Both the position numbers and the translations under genes were made by a program. From Rhynchopus euleeides (lineage: Eukaryota > Euglenozoa > Diplonemea > Diplonemida > Diplonemidae), in NCBI GenBank assembly GCA_963210315.1, contig OY723258.1, forward strand, positions 744,001-808,000: a stretch of 64,000 bases of DNA, in the 5' to 3' direction. The notes beneath the pieces were generated by a model that made no database searches, was not told where the DNA came from, and saw only the letters and a program-made list of their open reading frames with translations. This document shows, in pieces, positions 46,881 to 59,000 of the stretch; the first letter of the stretch is position 1; every line of letters starts with the position of its first letter.

Positions 46881-48344
46881 TCGGTGTATGTCGCTGCACC
46901 CCAAGCAGGGGGTGCAGGCCTGAGGCAGGGGGAGGTGTGTGTATTGGCATAGTGATGTCAAGAACGTAAGTCGCACTGCACTTTACCAAACTGCGGAAAG
47001 GCGGTGGCTGATGCAAGGGCGGCGGGGTTTGGGGGTCGAGGTGGGTGGGTGGGGGAGGGGAGGGGAGGCGCTGTCCACAGAGAAGCTCCATCAACCAACA
47101 CCCCGCCTGGGCGCTCTACACACCATCGTTTTGTGCGTTGAATTGTTCCCCCCGCACCTACCCACCCGACCCAATTTTTTGACGTTATCAATAGAACCAC
47201 CCCTTCCCCTCCGCATTCCCATTCTCTCCTATCCGCCGGCCTGCTCGTCACTGCACCCACTTAGCCCGACTTCCACCCCCAGCAATTTCCTCATTCACTC
47301 AACCAACGTGACGATACGGCGAGTCATTCACGGGGACTATTTTAGTTCGGCGGGGGAGGAGGCCCGGTGCATGCGCGCCCTTCCTGCAGCAGCGTTGTGC
47401 AGGTTGCCTTTTTGTAGACACAGTCGTGTGGGAGGGAAGCGTCGCTGTCAGGTCAACAACTCACGCAGCCAAAACCCAAATGAGAGATATGCTGACAGCG
47501 AAAGCTTGTTTTTTTTTTGAATTCTTGTTGGAACAGTGTAGCCACATCCCATCAGAGCTGTCAAACTGCACTGTCCCTATGTCTTTGTTACGGCTGGTTG
47601 CGCGCATGCGGGCCAGGCTTTGCCTCATACAGATGTGAGCAGAGCGTCACCTCCGTGCTGGAGGTTCCACGGGTCACGGTGTAGATGGTTTTTTTTGCCC
47701 CCCACACTGTGAAACACCTCTCGATCACTCTCCGAACCCCCCCTCCCCCCACCCCAAACCCCGCCCCATTTGATGAGATTCACACAGACTTACCGCCCGG
47801 ATGTGGTGTTGAGAACGGCAGGATGACACTGCCGCTGCCCGTGGCACCCCACGTGATGTGGGTTGTGCCCGGATCTCTCTATAGCTAGCAACGGCCACCA
47901 GGCTGGAGACTGTACGAAACAGACCCGAGGGTGGCTGTTTTAAAGAGTGCACACACCGGGCAGGACACCACCCCAACAGGACAACCACACACGCCACACA
48001 ACCCGACGCACCCTTTGGGAAGGCGGGGTCCCGCGCGAAAGTCAACAGATTGACCCCTCCCTGCCAGGGCTTTGGGTGCTAGATTTCTGTTCGGTGCCAA
48101 GTGGCGCCAGACGGCAGGGAGGAGGCATCGCGCATGGGAGGCACCTGGGAAGGGTGGGGGTGGGCAGGGGCAGGGGGCAGGGGGCAGGGGGGAGGGGAGA
48201 GGGGGGGCTGCGAGTCACGCATGGTTTGCATCGCGCATGCGTGCGCGCAAGTGGGGCAACCGTCAGCCCCGCTGGTGTGTTCTACAGTGTGGAGGTCGGC
48301 CAATGAGAGGGGCCAGGGGGGGTATAGACAGGGGGCGGATCCGA
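46881..48344. other. Spacer between TyrRS and phosphatase genes
   Basis: No gene recognised. It contains purine/pyrimidine-rich tracts (47040-47075, 47730-47765, 48165-48210) and the probable TyrRS 3' UTR. Confidence 0.4.
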
Positions 48345-48392
48345 TTACTTCTTCTTCGCAGGCTTGTTCAGCTTCTTGGCGAGGTCGCGGAT
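48345..48392 (-). CDS. TyrRS terminal exon (Lys-rich tail)
   Basis: Preceded on the minus strand by CACCACCGTGCAG (acceptor). It encodes IRDLAKKLNKPAKKK and a TAA stop. It continues exon 1 in phase 0 (FKKLATQ | IRDLAKKL), prolonging the C-terminal helix and adding a basic tail of the kind seen in eukaryotic tRNA-binding proteins. Confidence 0.75.
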   Translation of the reverse strand: MRDLAKKLNKPAKKK

Positions 48393-48491
48393 CTGCACGG
48401 TGGTGGTGGTGGTGGTGGTGTGGGTGGCAAAGGCGAGACAAGGCAGTGAGTGGGTGGGTGTGTGAGGGTGTTGATTCTGCATTGGGTGGTT

Positions 48492-48591
48492 GTCAGACAG
48501 CCCGTCGTTTTTGTCACCAAGGTGCAGTGCTGCAAGAAGCAGCATCGCAGTAAGGCATCAGCTTGCATTATACGATGTATCTCATCATGTA
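48492..48591 (+). repeat. 100-bp dispersed repeat, copy 1
   Basis: GTCAGACAGCCCGTCGTTTT ... CTCATCATGTA. It contains the small hairpin GCTGCAAGAAGCAGC. Confidence 0.9.
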
Positions 48592-48841
48592 GTGTGCGAG
48601 TCGAAAGTGAGAGGTGGCCTACTGTTACCAGTAGCTGCCCAGCTGTGCAGGGCGTGATGGGACTTAAATCAGCAAAACTTTGTGTCTGCAAATCAGAAAG
48701 GGGAGAGAAGAACCAGCGGGTATTAGTCGATCGCGAGAACACCCCACACGCCTGCTGCGGGTGTGGTGTGTCATGCATGATCTGCATAGCAAAGTTTCCT
48801 GCGTTGTTAGCACAACTCCAAAACAAAATCACACATATCGT

Positions 48842-48930
48842 GTCAGACAGCCCGTCGTTTTTGTCACCAAGGTGCAGTGCTACAAGAAGCAGCACCGCAG
48901 TAAGGCATCAGCTTGCATTATACGATTTAT
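48842..48930 (+). repeat. 100-bp dispersed repeat, copy 2 (truncated)
   Basis: Same sequence, lost after TACGATTTAT. Confidence 0.9.
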
Positions 48931-49489
48931 CGTACTGATCGAGAATTATTTAAGGCCCCTAAACAGAAAACCCACCTAAACTCCCGTGAAGTATTTTTGG
49001 ATTAATTTACGGCGTAAAATAATTTTCGGATTAATTTACGCATTTATTTTCCGCCACCACCCTGGGGGTCGAGGGGCTGGCACAAGAGCGTCCTCGGGAC
49101 CCACATGAGGCCCACCCCGAAGGTGGCTGCTGAGCACCTGGACTTGTAGTACAGCCCAGAGCCTGGTATGACAAGGTGACCAACCCGACCGGTCGGTCGG
49201 CCTCTCGGGCCACCTCCCAAACAGGCACTTTTTCGACCAGAAACCCACGGAATGACCGTGGATCGGCCGTATCCCGCGATTTTTCACCGCCAGGTTGAAT
49301 TCCGACCACCTGAAAAATCCGCCTAAAATTTTCGGCAAAATCTCTTTGTCTCGAAAAAGTGTGTGAAAAATGCCAGATTGCAGCCCCCCACTCGTGACCA
49401 CCCGCAGGATGAAAAATTGCTGCAGCCCATCCCCACCCGCCCCAGCCCACCCGCCTTGCATAATCCTCGATACGTACGATAAAAACATG

Positions 49490-49857
49490 TACCTGGGACC
49501 CCCCGTGTTTAAGTCCCCCCCCTGGAGGCGATTTTCGGCCGGGGGGGACTTAAACACGGGGGGGGCGGACCTAAACACAGGGGGGGCTTAAACACGGGGG
49601 TGGCACAGTGGAGACCAAGAAGACCTCTTCCTCTGCTGTCGTAGGGGGGTAATTCCGGTCCGGATGGACTTTTGGCACCCCACTTTTCGACTCAGACAGC
49701 ACCTGGAGGGCCTAGGGGCCACCTGATGACCCTCCAGACCAGCCCACCCCCGTGTTTAGGTCCCCCTGTGTTTAAGTCCCCCCCCTGCCAGACCCCCAGG
49801 GGGGGACTTAAACACGGGGGTAAGGGGGGGGGACTTATACACGGGGGGTCCCAGGTA
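49490..49857. mobile_element. 368-bp TIR element (TACCTGGGACC family), copy 2
   Basis: Same ends and core as 33722-34020 (shared GTGGAGACCAAGAAGACCTC and TTTTGGCACCCCACTTTTCG), with extra CGTGTTTAAG-type units. Confidence 0.8.
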
Positions 49858-49863
49858 TTGGAT

Positions 49864-49995
49864 TTAAATACTGCGGGTTAATCTACTCCCAGGGGTCAGG
49901 ACCCCTCGTTTGGGTGTATTTCACTCGCTTCGCTCGTGAAATACACCCACTCGGGGTCCTGACCCCTGGTCGTAAATTAAGGCCGCAGTATTTAA
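49864..49995. mobile_element. 132-bp foldback element with GAA triloop
   Basis: An almost complete palindrome. TTAAATACTGCGG at the left pairs with CCGCAGTATTTAA at the right, then CCAGGGGTCAGGACCCC with its complement, then GGGTGTATTTCAC with its complement. The apex is GC-TTC-GC (GC-GAA-GC on the other strand). Confidence 0.85.
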
Positions 49996-50003
49996 CGCTA
50001 ATA

Positions 50004-51199
50004 ATATGGCTTCGTTCATAAACACCCCCCCCCAGATTGGGCCTTTTAGCCATTTTTGGCCAAAAATTGGGAATAATCGCATTCACCACCCTCGTCTGCC
50101 CCCCACCTGCACTTCGGGGGGTCCGGGGGGGCCACGGGGGACCCAGGAGTCCATTTTGCTCTCTCATTGGCATGAGAAATGGGGAAAAATACCTTCTCGC
50201 GAGCCTGGTACCGGATCACAAAAGAGCTGCCGAAATCGGCGTAAGTCTTCGTTCGACGAAACAGATGAGGGATCAGCTTGCTCGCGGAGTGGTCGTAGTC
50301 AGTGTCTCGGTATGCTGGCACCGAGCATCATTCAGCAGATGACAGGACTTCGACCTGGAGAGCAAACGCCACGTCGTCCACGGGTTCCGGGATGACGGAT
50401 AGTCAGAAGAGTGTAACATGCCCGTAGGTACAGGGTGTTCTCGAGGCAAGGGTGAGCCCCGGCGGTCGACCCACTACGACTCACAGAGGACAACATCGAT
50501 ACGAACCAGTGTTCGACGGTGTGCTGATTCGGATGCACAGATGAGGGTCCCGCAAATCAGGCATCTACCTGCGCTCATTGCAGCTTTGGAAGGACACTGT
50601 CTGGTATAACCAGACGGTGGCGGACGAGTGTGGTGAAAGACGGGTATCATCTGCACAGCTCGACGACCAATTACATGTGTCACACAAGGCCATTCGACTG
50701 GTGGCTACTACACTCGGGAGGGCAGCCCCCAGACGGAGTGAAAACATCTGCCGCAGCCAGTAGGACCACCACACGTCGGGGAGGAACTGCAGGATTTGCT
50801 CCACTCTGATGGTTCATTCTGACTTTTGTTAGGGGTCTGACACTCTGGCGCAACTCTGGCAACTGTATCGACGTCAATGGAGGCGCAACGAACGAAGCCC
50901 CTATCAAAGGAGTCCCTGGTTCCCTCGTGGATGACATGTGCTCTGGTCCGGGTAAATACCAGAAGGCAGGAGAGTCGCAGAGACGGCCTTATGGAGCGTG
51001 GAAAAATGATACATTCCCCTCATGATTATGGGTCTTTTGCACAAAAATGGCCGAAAAAAGGCCTCCCAAGTGCCCCCGAACCTGTTTTCCCACCTCGAGG
51101 GTGGTTGCGAGGGTGGTGAATGCGATTTTCCCCAATTTTCGCCCAAAAATGGCTAAAAGGCCCAATCTGGGGGGGGGGTGTTTATGAACGAACCCATAT
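50004..51199. mobile_element. 1.2-kb TIR element
   Basis: Ends ATATGGCTTCGTTCATAAAC and, inverted, ATATGGGTTCGTTCATAAAC. Both arms continue through CCCAGATTGGGCCTTTTAGC and GCATTCACCACCCTCG (about 90-100 bp). The core has no recognised protein. Confidence 0.75.
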
Positions 51200-51200
51200 A

Positions 51201-51549
51201 TACCGTATACGTAAATATTATGGAACGTAAATATTATGGAACGGGCCCATTTTTGGCCGGTCCGTTCCATAATATTTACGTTCCATAATATTTACAGGGC
51301 CAGTTGGGGACTCGGTGGTGAGGACGGCTTGCGTCAGGAATCGCGCGAAAAGTGCACGAGTAGGTCCCGTCAGGGACTCTGTATGCCGTCCGATCACCTG
51401 GTCCAAGTCCCCGAGTCGCAGAAAGCCCTGTAAATATTATGGAACGAAAAAAATCTGGAACGCCAACCCACCAGCGTTCCAAAATATTTACGTTCCATAA
51501 TATTTACGTTCCATAATATTTACGTTCCAAAATATTTACGTATACGGTA
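51201..51549. mobile_element. 349-bp TIR element built of ATTATGGAACGTAAAT units
   Basis: The ends TACCGTATACGTAAATATT are inverted. The arms consist of two or three 16-bp units (ATTATGGAACGTAAAT). Two further inverted unit pairs lie at 51230-51296. It adjoins the 1.2-kb element directly. Confidence 0.75.
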
Positions 51550-51636
51550 GTATTTCATCATGTACGACCATCGTGCAGGTAAGGCATGTGTTGGAGGTGC
51601 CTCCGAGGAAGCGCAATGTATGACACTTGGACAAGT

Positions 51637-51736
51637 GTCAGACAGCCCGTCGTTTTTGTCACCAAGGTGCAGTGCTGCAAGAAGCAGCATCGCAGTAAGG
51701 CATCAGCTTGCATTATACGATGTATCTCATCATGTA
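51637..51736 (+). repeat. 100-bp dispersed repeat, copy 3
   Basis: Preceded by a further ~55 bp (GTTGGAGGTGCCTCCGAGGA...) shared with copy 5. Confidence 0.9.
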
Positions 51737-51830
51737 GTGTGCGAATCGAGAGCAAGAAGGTGGCGACGGTGCCGACTTGGCACTTCGCGCAGCAGGCATG
51801 AAGAATGACTGAGAACCAGAGGGTTGGGAA

Positions 51831-51930
51831 GTCAGACAGCCCGTCGTTTTTGTCACCAAGGTGCAGTGCTACAAGAAGCAGAACTGCAGTAAGGCATCAG
51901 CTTGCATTATACGATGTATCTCATCATGTA
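51831..51930 (+). repeat. 100-bp dispersed repeat, copy 4
   Basis: Same unit with few substitutions. Confidence 0.9.
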
Positions 51931-52002
51931 CGAACAGCGTGCAGGTAAGGCACGTGTTGGAGGTGCCTCCGAGGAAGCGCAGTGTATGTCACTTGGACAA
52001 GT

Positions 52003-52102
52003 GTCAGACAGCCCGTCGTTTTTGTCACCAAGGTGCAATGCTGCAAGAAGCAACACCGCAGTAAGGCATCAGCTTGCATTATACGATGTATGTCATCATG
52101 TA
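52003..52102 (+). repeat. 100-bp dispersed repeat, copy 5
   Basis: Same unit. Its downstream flank (GTGTGCGAGTCGA...CTACTGTTACCAG) is shared with copy 1. Confidence 0.9.
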
Positions 52103-52209
52103 GTGTGCGAGTCGAGAGCAAGAGGCAGGTGGTGGCCTACTGTTACCAGGAGCCGCCCAGCTGTGCAGGACGCGATGAACACGAATCAAGAAACAAAACC
52201 ACATATCGT

Positions 52210-52309
52210 GTCAGACAGCCCGTCGTTTTTGTCACCAAGGTGCAGTGCTACAAGAAGCAGCACCGCAGTAAGGCATCAGCTTGCATTATACGATGTATCT
52301 CATCATGTA
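52210..52309 (+). repeat. 100-bp dispersed repeat, copy 6
   Basis: Same unit, about 90 bp inside the TyrRS intron donor. Confidence 0.9.
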
Positions 52310-52399
52310 CGATCAACAAAGAGAGAGCAGTGATGCTGACCACATAGACAAACGCAGTGAGGGCGACACCCCACCACGCCAACCCCCCTCTTGCCATAC

Positions 52400-54637
52400 C
52401 TGGGTTGCGAGCTTCTTGAAGTCATCACTCTTCTCAAGCGACGCACGCGCCTCACCGACAACCGCCTTGAGGGCAGCCTGCACGGCGGGCTTCAGGTCAC
52501 CCGGGTGCACGTCCCCGCTGGCGAAGGCGGCACGCAGCTCTGCGATGTCGCTGTAGGCCTTTGCGTCAGCACCCTTCTTGGAGATGCTCAGCGGCTTGCC
52601 CGTGAACGACAGCAGACCACCCGCGATGACCAGCACCGGGTTCCCCTCCACCTCCCCGGGAGCGCAGAATGCGGACTTGATGCGCGACCCGATCTTCGTG
52701 TCGTCGTCGCCCAGGAGGACCACCTGGGGAACCGCCATCTCGGGGAACTTGCCGTTGACGGAAGGCTCCACGGTGAGGAAGTTCTCGCGGGAGCAGGGCA
52801 CCAGCTCCTCCGCGATGTGCACCGTCGCACCAGTCCGCGCAATCACCTTGGCAAACTGGGAGTGGGGGGACACGACGTGCTGCGTCTTTGCGGAGTAGAC
52901 ATCCTGCTGGAACATCAGCCCCGCAATCACCTCGTTGGCAGACTCACCCTCACTCTTGTTCTGGTAGTCCTTGCCCATGTCAGAGCCCATGTCATTCAGC
53001 GACACGCTGCGCCCCGCGTTGATCACACCCACCCAGTACTTCCCGGGGTCCTCCAGAATGACCTCGCTCTGCACCGTGATCTCGATGCCCTCGACACCTG
53101 CGGCGAAGGCGTTGATGTAGGCCTTCTGGAACTCTGCGGTGCGGAGGATGTTCTTCATGTCGCCGTCCAGCAGGTTCAGCAGGTAGGCCGTCCAGTCGAG
53201 GATCATCACCCGCACCTTCTTGCCCTGGGCAGCGAACTGCTTCGCGGTGTGCGCCGCGGTGATGGTCTGGTTGAGCGTCGCCTCCTGCGTCGGCAGCAGG
53301 GGGATCAGCACCGCGTTGTCATCGAGGGGCTCGCGCACAGCACGCTTCGGGCCCTCCTCCTTCGCCATCTCCTCCTTGTACTTCTTCACGAGGGAGAGGA
53401 TGCCACGCGCACGGTCGTCCTCCTGGAAGTGCTTCCTCACAGGCGCAAGCTTTGCGTTGACAAACTCCGCCGCGGCGTCACGCACTTCCTGCGCGGAGAC
53501 AGCGCTGCTCTTCAGCCCCTCCTCGAGGTCCGCCCGTGTCTTGAATGCCTTGCCGCCGGCGGTGAACACCGAGGTGGCCTCGGTGTAGACGATGCTGTCG
53601 ATCAGGTCCAGCACCGGGTTCTTCGCGATCTTGTCGTCGATGGGGAACCACGCGCCGTTCAGCTTCTGCTTCACATCCTCCTCAGAGTCCTCCATGAAGA
53701 TGGCAGAGTTGGGGTCCGACTTCGACATCTTCTCCTGGTTCTCCAGAAGCCCGAACATCATGTGGTGCGACAGGATGATGGGCTTGAAGCCCTTGCGCCC
53801 GCTGGAGTTGCAGTACTCCCTCGCAAGCATGTTCACCTTCTTCTGGTCGAGCCCGAGCTGGCAGATGTCGGCCTTCAGGAAGAAGATATCCGTGCACTGC
53901 ATGAAGGGGTACAGGATCTGCGCGCATGTCAGCTTCCCCTCTGCGCGCCCCATGATCTGGCAGCACCGCATCATGCGGTTAACGGTGAAGTAGCGCGCGA
54001 TGTCCAGCATCTGCACCCAGTACTCCGATGCCTTCTTGTTGATCGCGTCGGACGACCAGACAAACTCGACGTTCGTCAGGTCCATCCCCGCCGCCTTCCA
54101 CACCTCGATGAGGTACTCCCCCACGGTGTGGATGCGGTCGATGCAGCCACCCATCTTGTCGTTCATCAGCGCGAACCAGTCCGCCACCCAGAAGACAAAG
54201 GTGCCCCCTGCCTTGGTACACTTGTTCACGTTGATCGTCTTGAAGATCCCCTGCGCAATGTGCATGCGGCCCGACGGCTCGAACCCGTCGTAGAAGCGGA
54301 ACCCCGTCTGCTTCTTCGAGAGGAGCGTCGCAAGCTCCTCGTCCTCCTGGCACTCCTCCCCGACAGAGCGCACGAGGTCGAACCGCCAGTCCCGCACTGC
54401 GGGCGGCTTGGGCGCGGCTGCTGGAGCCTTCTCCTGCGGCTTCGCCTCCTTCTTCGCCCCGCCCTGCTTTGCCGCCGCAGCAGCCCCCGCAGCCTGCTCA
54501 GGTGCGACACCCGTCAGCTCCCCAAGCCTTGCGCGCTTGCGTGCCAGCTCGCTCTCCATCTCACGGATGCCCTGCCGCACCCGGTCTGCCTCGCTCAGCC
54601 CTGCGGCCCCCGCCGACACGCTGAACCGTGCCGCCAT
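52400..54637 (-). CDS. Tyrosyl-tRNA synthetase, double-length (exon 1)
   Basis: 746 codons from the ATG at 54635-54637 (MAARFSVSAGAAG), continued by the 15-codon exon at 48345-48392. It charges tRNA-Tyr in the cytosol. The first synthetase unit (about residues 85-420) has the class I signatures PSGRMHIAQG (HIGH-type, about 120) and KMSKSDPNS (about 302). The second unit (about 430-740) is a recognisable but degenerate copy (PTQEATLNQ, DDTKIGSRIKSA) without a KMSKS loop. One chain would therefore make a pseudo-dimer, as in trypanosomatids. An N-terminal charged helix (residues ~15-45) and an Ala/Lys linker precede the core. Reading past the donor gives only 29 unrelated codons. Confidence 0.92.
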
Positions 54638-54851
54638 CCTCCTCACCGCGAGAGACCACACCGCGACGACGGGGGGAAGAAGCGCCTGCAGAGGGTGTGG
54701 GGTGCTTTGGCGTCTCGTCTTACTCCAACCACTCTTGGAACCCGAAGCATCGTGGCAGAGGAAGGCAGATGCGACAAATGGGGTGGGGTGTGGGGTGGGG
54801 GGCAGGGGTGTGCTATTTTCGGTTTCGACGACCAGAGGGGGGGGGGGGGGG

Positions 54852-56002
54852 TAGGGGGGGTCAAATGGGGGTGACAAACACGATTTTTCAAAAAACCGGC
54901 GCAGAGGCCCCAAAGCCCCCGTAAACCCTCCAAACCCCCCCAGATCGGTCCGGAAACCCATCGAACCCCACTTTTCCACCATTCCGGGCACCTCAGGTGC
55001 CCGAATTGGGGTACCTAAATTTTGTGCCACCGTTTGGTACCGTACAGTGCCACTGTGTGGGAGGTTGGAAAAGAAAATGCCCCAACACACCACATCTGAG
55101 GGTTGCAATGCATGTTGCTTGCCAACCACGTCATCCGGTGGGTGTCAGGCGCTATGTAGGTGGCATTAGCCAGGTCTTCGATGTGTTCTGGCTTGTATAT
55201 ATACCTCCCTGCCTGCGGCACAGGCACTGCCTTTGTCCCCCACACCAGCCACAGAGAGCGTATTGTACTCGGTCCACGGTTGCTGATTCATTGTGATGCG
55301 TTGTATCCTCGAGTGAACGTCACACACTAGTGGCACCACCACCCGCCATCCGAGAGCTGTATTGACTTTGCGCGCTTCCGTTGTATTCACCTCGCCACGC
55401 ATATTGCACCGTTCAGTACCAGTGCTCTTGGGCCAGGCAAAGTAGACCGCAGCAACTACCAATTCTGGCACAATGGGTACCACGACAGCGCACTTCATGT
55501 GTTCCCGGAATGTACAGCTCGTGTTGCAACAGTCGTTGTCAACACATCCCGGTTGTGGAGCACTGCTGCACAGGAATCACACGACCATCTGGACTGTTCC
55601 GTACCTACAGGCAGCCTCCCGGTGCATGGTGGCAGGGAGGTATATATACAAGCCAGAACACATCGAAGACCTGGCTAATGCCACCTACATAGCGCCTGAC
55701 ACCCACCGGATGACGTGGTTGGCAAGCAACATGCATTGCAACCCTCAGATGTGGTGTGTTGGGGCATTTTCTTTTCCAACCTCCCACACAGTGGCACTGT
55801 CCGGTACCAAACGGTGGCACAAAATTTAGGTACCCCAATTCGGGCACCTGAGGTGCCCGGAATGGTGGAAAAGTGGGGTTCGATGGGTTTCCGGACCGAT
55901 CTGGGGGGGTTTGGAGGGTTTACGGGGGCTTTGGGGCCTCTGCGCCGGTTTTTTGAAAAATCGTGTTTGTCCACGTAAAAGGGTGGCATTTGACCCCCCC
56001 TA
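54852..56002 (-). mobile_element. 1.15-kb long-TIR element, copy 2
   Basis: Inverted arms about 54852-55213 and 55631-56002, with TAGGGGGGGTCAAATG / CATTTGACCCCCCCTA ends. It is flanked by G-runs (54836-54851 and 56003-56015), so the target was a poly-G tract. It lies about 215 bp upstream of the TyrRS start codon. The core ORF is at 55166-55498 on the minus strand. Confidence 0.88.
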
Positions 56003-59000
56003 GGGGGGGGGGGGGCAGTGACGTGCACTCGAAACACCTTGCCAGTGTTGCCGTAGGGGTTGGTGGTCTTCTTCTGAAATCGTTGCATTTCATGGCGTTC
56101 TGTTTATTTTGGTTCTCATACCCACCCGCCCACCCCACCCGACCCCCCCCCCCCCCACCCACCTTGCGCCCCCCGTTCTTCGGGGAGGCGGGGGTGCGGA
56201 CATCGAGTGGGTTGAGCGGGTTTCATCCAAACGAACGCCTGACAGCACCAAACGATTCCGAACGCCCTGAAACAAAGCCGGCATACCCCCCTTCGCCATG
56301 CAGTCTTCTTTTTTGAAAAACGAAACGATATCTCTTTCTGTGTTGCTAGGTCTCGTTCTGCTTACTTCAGTTCGGAGAACGTTTATCAGAGTTCACTGCT
56401 TCACTTCTCTGGGTCACTGTGCTAAGTGCATTGCCACGCGTAACCCCACACATGATTCGCGAGACAAGAGAGCGACAGACACGTGGGTTTCTTCTTTCTT
56501 GAAACGGCGATCGCTTTTCTTGACATGATTCGGTCTTGTCGCTCGCCCACCGTACGGTTAGAAGCTCTCTCACACCACCGTTAGCTCTTTTTTTTTGTGC
56601 GGCCTGTGTGGTTGTCTTCGTCGTTTGTCTTCTTCGACCGGACATCCCCTTCTTCTGGAGACACCGATCTACTCCATGAACCTCGAGCTGATGCTGGAGC
56701 TTTCGGGAGCCTCTGCGAGTGGGTGGCCACGTTTTCTTTGGTGGACGCACCCAAAAGAAAATAAAGAAATAGAAAAAAACCCGAAAAGAGGTCGAGGCAC
56801 CCGCTCCACTCCAGCACCATGGGGCTGAGGTTCACGGATCACACAGGTGAGGATCAGTCCTCTGTGAGGCGCTTATCCTGAAGACGAACCAGTTCCCCGG
56901 TCGGTCTCCAGAAACTCGGGCCGCGTCTGGCGCTGTATCGCCTCGGCGGGGCTGTCGTCCCTTACAGTCTTTTCTGTACGAGGTTTTCCACAGGCTGCAC
57001 ACCTGCCCCGCGGCTGTGTGGCAGTCTTCGCGGAGTGCAATGCGAAGGTCTGGCCTGACGTGGTGTGACTATTTAGACTCCGGGTGTCTCCACCCATCCT
57101 GGTCTGGGGAGCCTCGTTACCCAAGCAGTTTTCGGTCATGCCCTGGACCACGGCCGTGCTAGACTCCTGGTGCAGGCACCCGTCATGGTCCGGGGACGGC
57201 CCCCCCAGGCAGTTTAACGTCTTACCCAGGACTAACTGGGCTCGGCGGGGAAGCTCTTGTGAATCCAAAACCCGCCGTTTGCACCATACTTCATGCTGCA
57301 CCGACAACAAACAACCTGACTGTGCAAAGGACACGCAACCAATGATATGAACAGCGCGGCCAGCCAGATTAGTGTCGCAACGAGATCCTCCATTACCAGG
57401 TGCGCTCGCAGGGCAACGCCAAGTGGCACAACATGATGTGCCGAGATCGGGAACAGAGACGTAAAGAACAACAGGATGGATAGGGGTGGTCAGGATTGCG
57501 GTGGGGAAGAGACGGTCGTATCGAACAAGATAAGACGCCACGCTACGTGCGTGTGGGGAAGGGGGCGTGGGTTGGGGGGTGGGGGAAACGGCGATGTTGT
57601 AGTTCTGCGGAGGGGGGAGGGCCCCCCACCCAGCGCTGCGGGGGGGCAAAGCGAGGGCACAGCAGCCCGTGCTAACAGAACAAAGAGACACGCATCCCTC
57701 ACGGGAAAAAAATCCCCTTGCTGCACGGGCACCCTGGGGGAGCCAAACAAAGTCACGGCTGTGCACTCAATCCATGCCAGCTGCAGCGCTGCATGCGGGG
57801 GGGGCCGAGGGGGGGTGGGGGATTCTGGAGTTTTAAAGGACGTCTACAACGGCCACCACACCCCGCTCACACCACCCATACAGCTCTTCCTAAGGGCCCG
57901 CTTGCTTGGTTGCAGTGCAACTGGGGCGGAGCACTGTCCCTCAGGAGACGCCTCGGGGTGGCGTGTTCTGTCGGGGGGCCCAGTGATCTAGTCAGAGACA
58001 GCAGGGTGGGGTGGGAGGGCGGGGCAAGCAACAGTTGATAAATGCCGGTTGCGCAAAGCGCCGGGGAGCCAGGCTTTTCATACTGTCGGAGGGGGGTTTC
58101 CTCCGGAACTGCCACCTTTGCGGCGGGCAGATTCTGCGGTTGTCTCGCTGGAAAAGGCATCACAATGCACACACATGCTCTGTGGTGTGCCTCGGGCACC
58201 GAACGATCCCTAAGGCCACCCAATCAAGTTAATCGGTGCATTTTCGGGTCGATGACATGCTTTAAAACCACATCGCTCCCGGGACAAAAAATCGGCAGTT
58301 TTTACCAAAAAGAGGAGGAATGCATCAAACCGCACCGCTTTCAGCACCATAGCGAAGACCAACAGTGTGGTTGCACAGGTGATCCTCCAGGCGCACGTGA
58401 AGCTTTTTTGAAAGACGTTTCGGCCGTGCTTCAGTCAGTTTCTGTGACGCACGGCTGTCATTGTCTTTTTTCGGAAAGCGTCGAGTGGCACTGGCTGATG
58501 GGGCTACAGCCCAGAGCAAGCACGTCACACCCACCCCCCTCCCCCCACCACCCCACCCTCCAGACAGATATTATCAGGCCATCACCAAGGGAGGAACAGA
58601 AGGCACGCCAGATGGGGCACCCAGGGATGTGGAGCGCCACACGCAACACCCTCCGACCCCCGAGCACGCCACACCGGAGTCGGGAATCGGAATTCGGGCT
58701 TCCGCAGTGCAGCGTGACATCCTCTGAGGGGGAGCCCACCGGGGCGCATCCCCCATGCAGTCACATCACAACCCCTCAGCCTTGATGAAAGAATTGGGGT
58801 AGAGGCATGCGTCAGGCATTTTGCTTGTGCGCATCACCCGATTGCCGCGCTCTTCAGCCCGGAATCGGGAGGCAGTGATGTGACTATTTCGTTTGGCATC
58901 GACAACCCACAGTCCGACGACAAAAAGAATGGGAGGAGGGGATGCAGTAATGCAGAGAAGGGCAGGGTACAGAATATACCCTCTGAGTGTCGCCGACCAC

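Larger units (their letters stand above)
48393..52399 (-). other. 4.0-kb intron of the TyrRS gene, packed with repeats
   Basis: Donor ACCCAG|GTATGGC, acceptor CCGTGCAG|ATC. It contains six copies of a 100-bp direct repeat clustered at its two ends, a 368-bp TIR element, a 132-bp foldback, a 1.2-kb TIR element and a 349-bp TIR element. No coding exon was recognised inside. Confidence 0.75.

Noticed and set aside
52391-54874. 827-codon plus-strand frame opposite TyrRS
   Set aside because: Antisense shadow of the synthetase exon. Composition (His/Leu/Arg) is typical of such shadows.
56873-57766. 297-codon minus-strand frame
   Set aside because: No domain or convincing composition. A single CxxC pair is not enough to call a gene.
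58011-58232. C2H2-like stretch CHLCGGQILRLSRWKRHHNAH
   Set aside because: An isolated finger-like match in a short frame without neighbouring exons. It may be chance or a retroelement relic.
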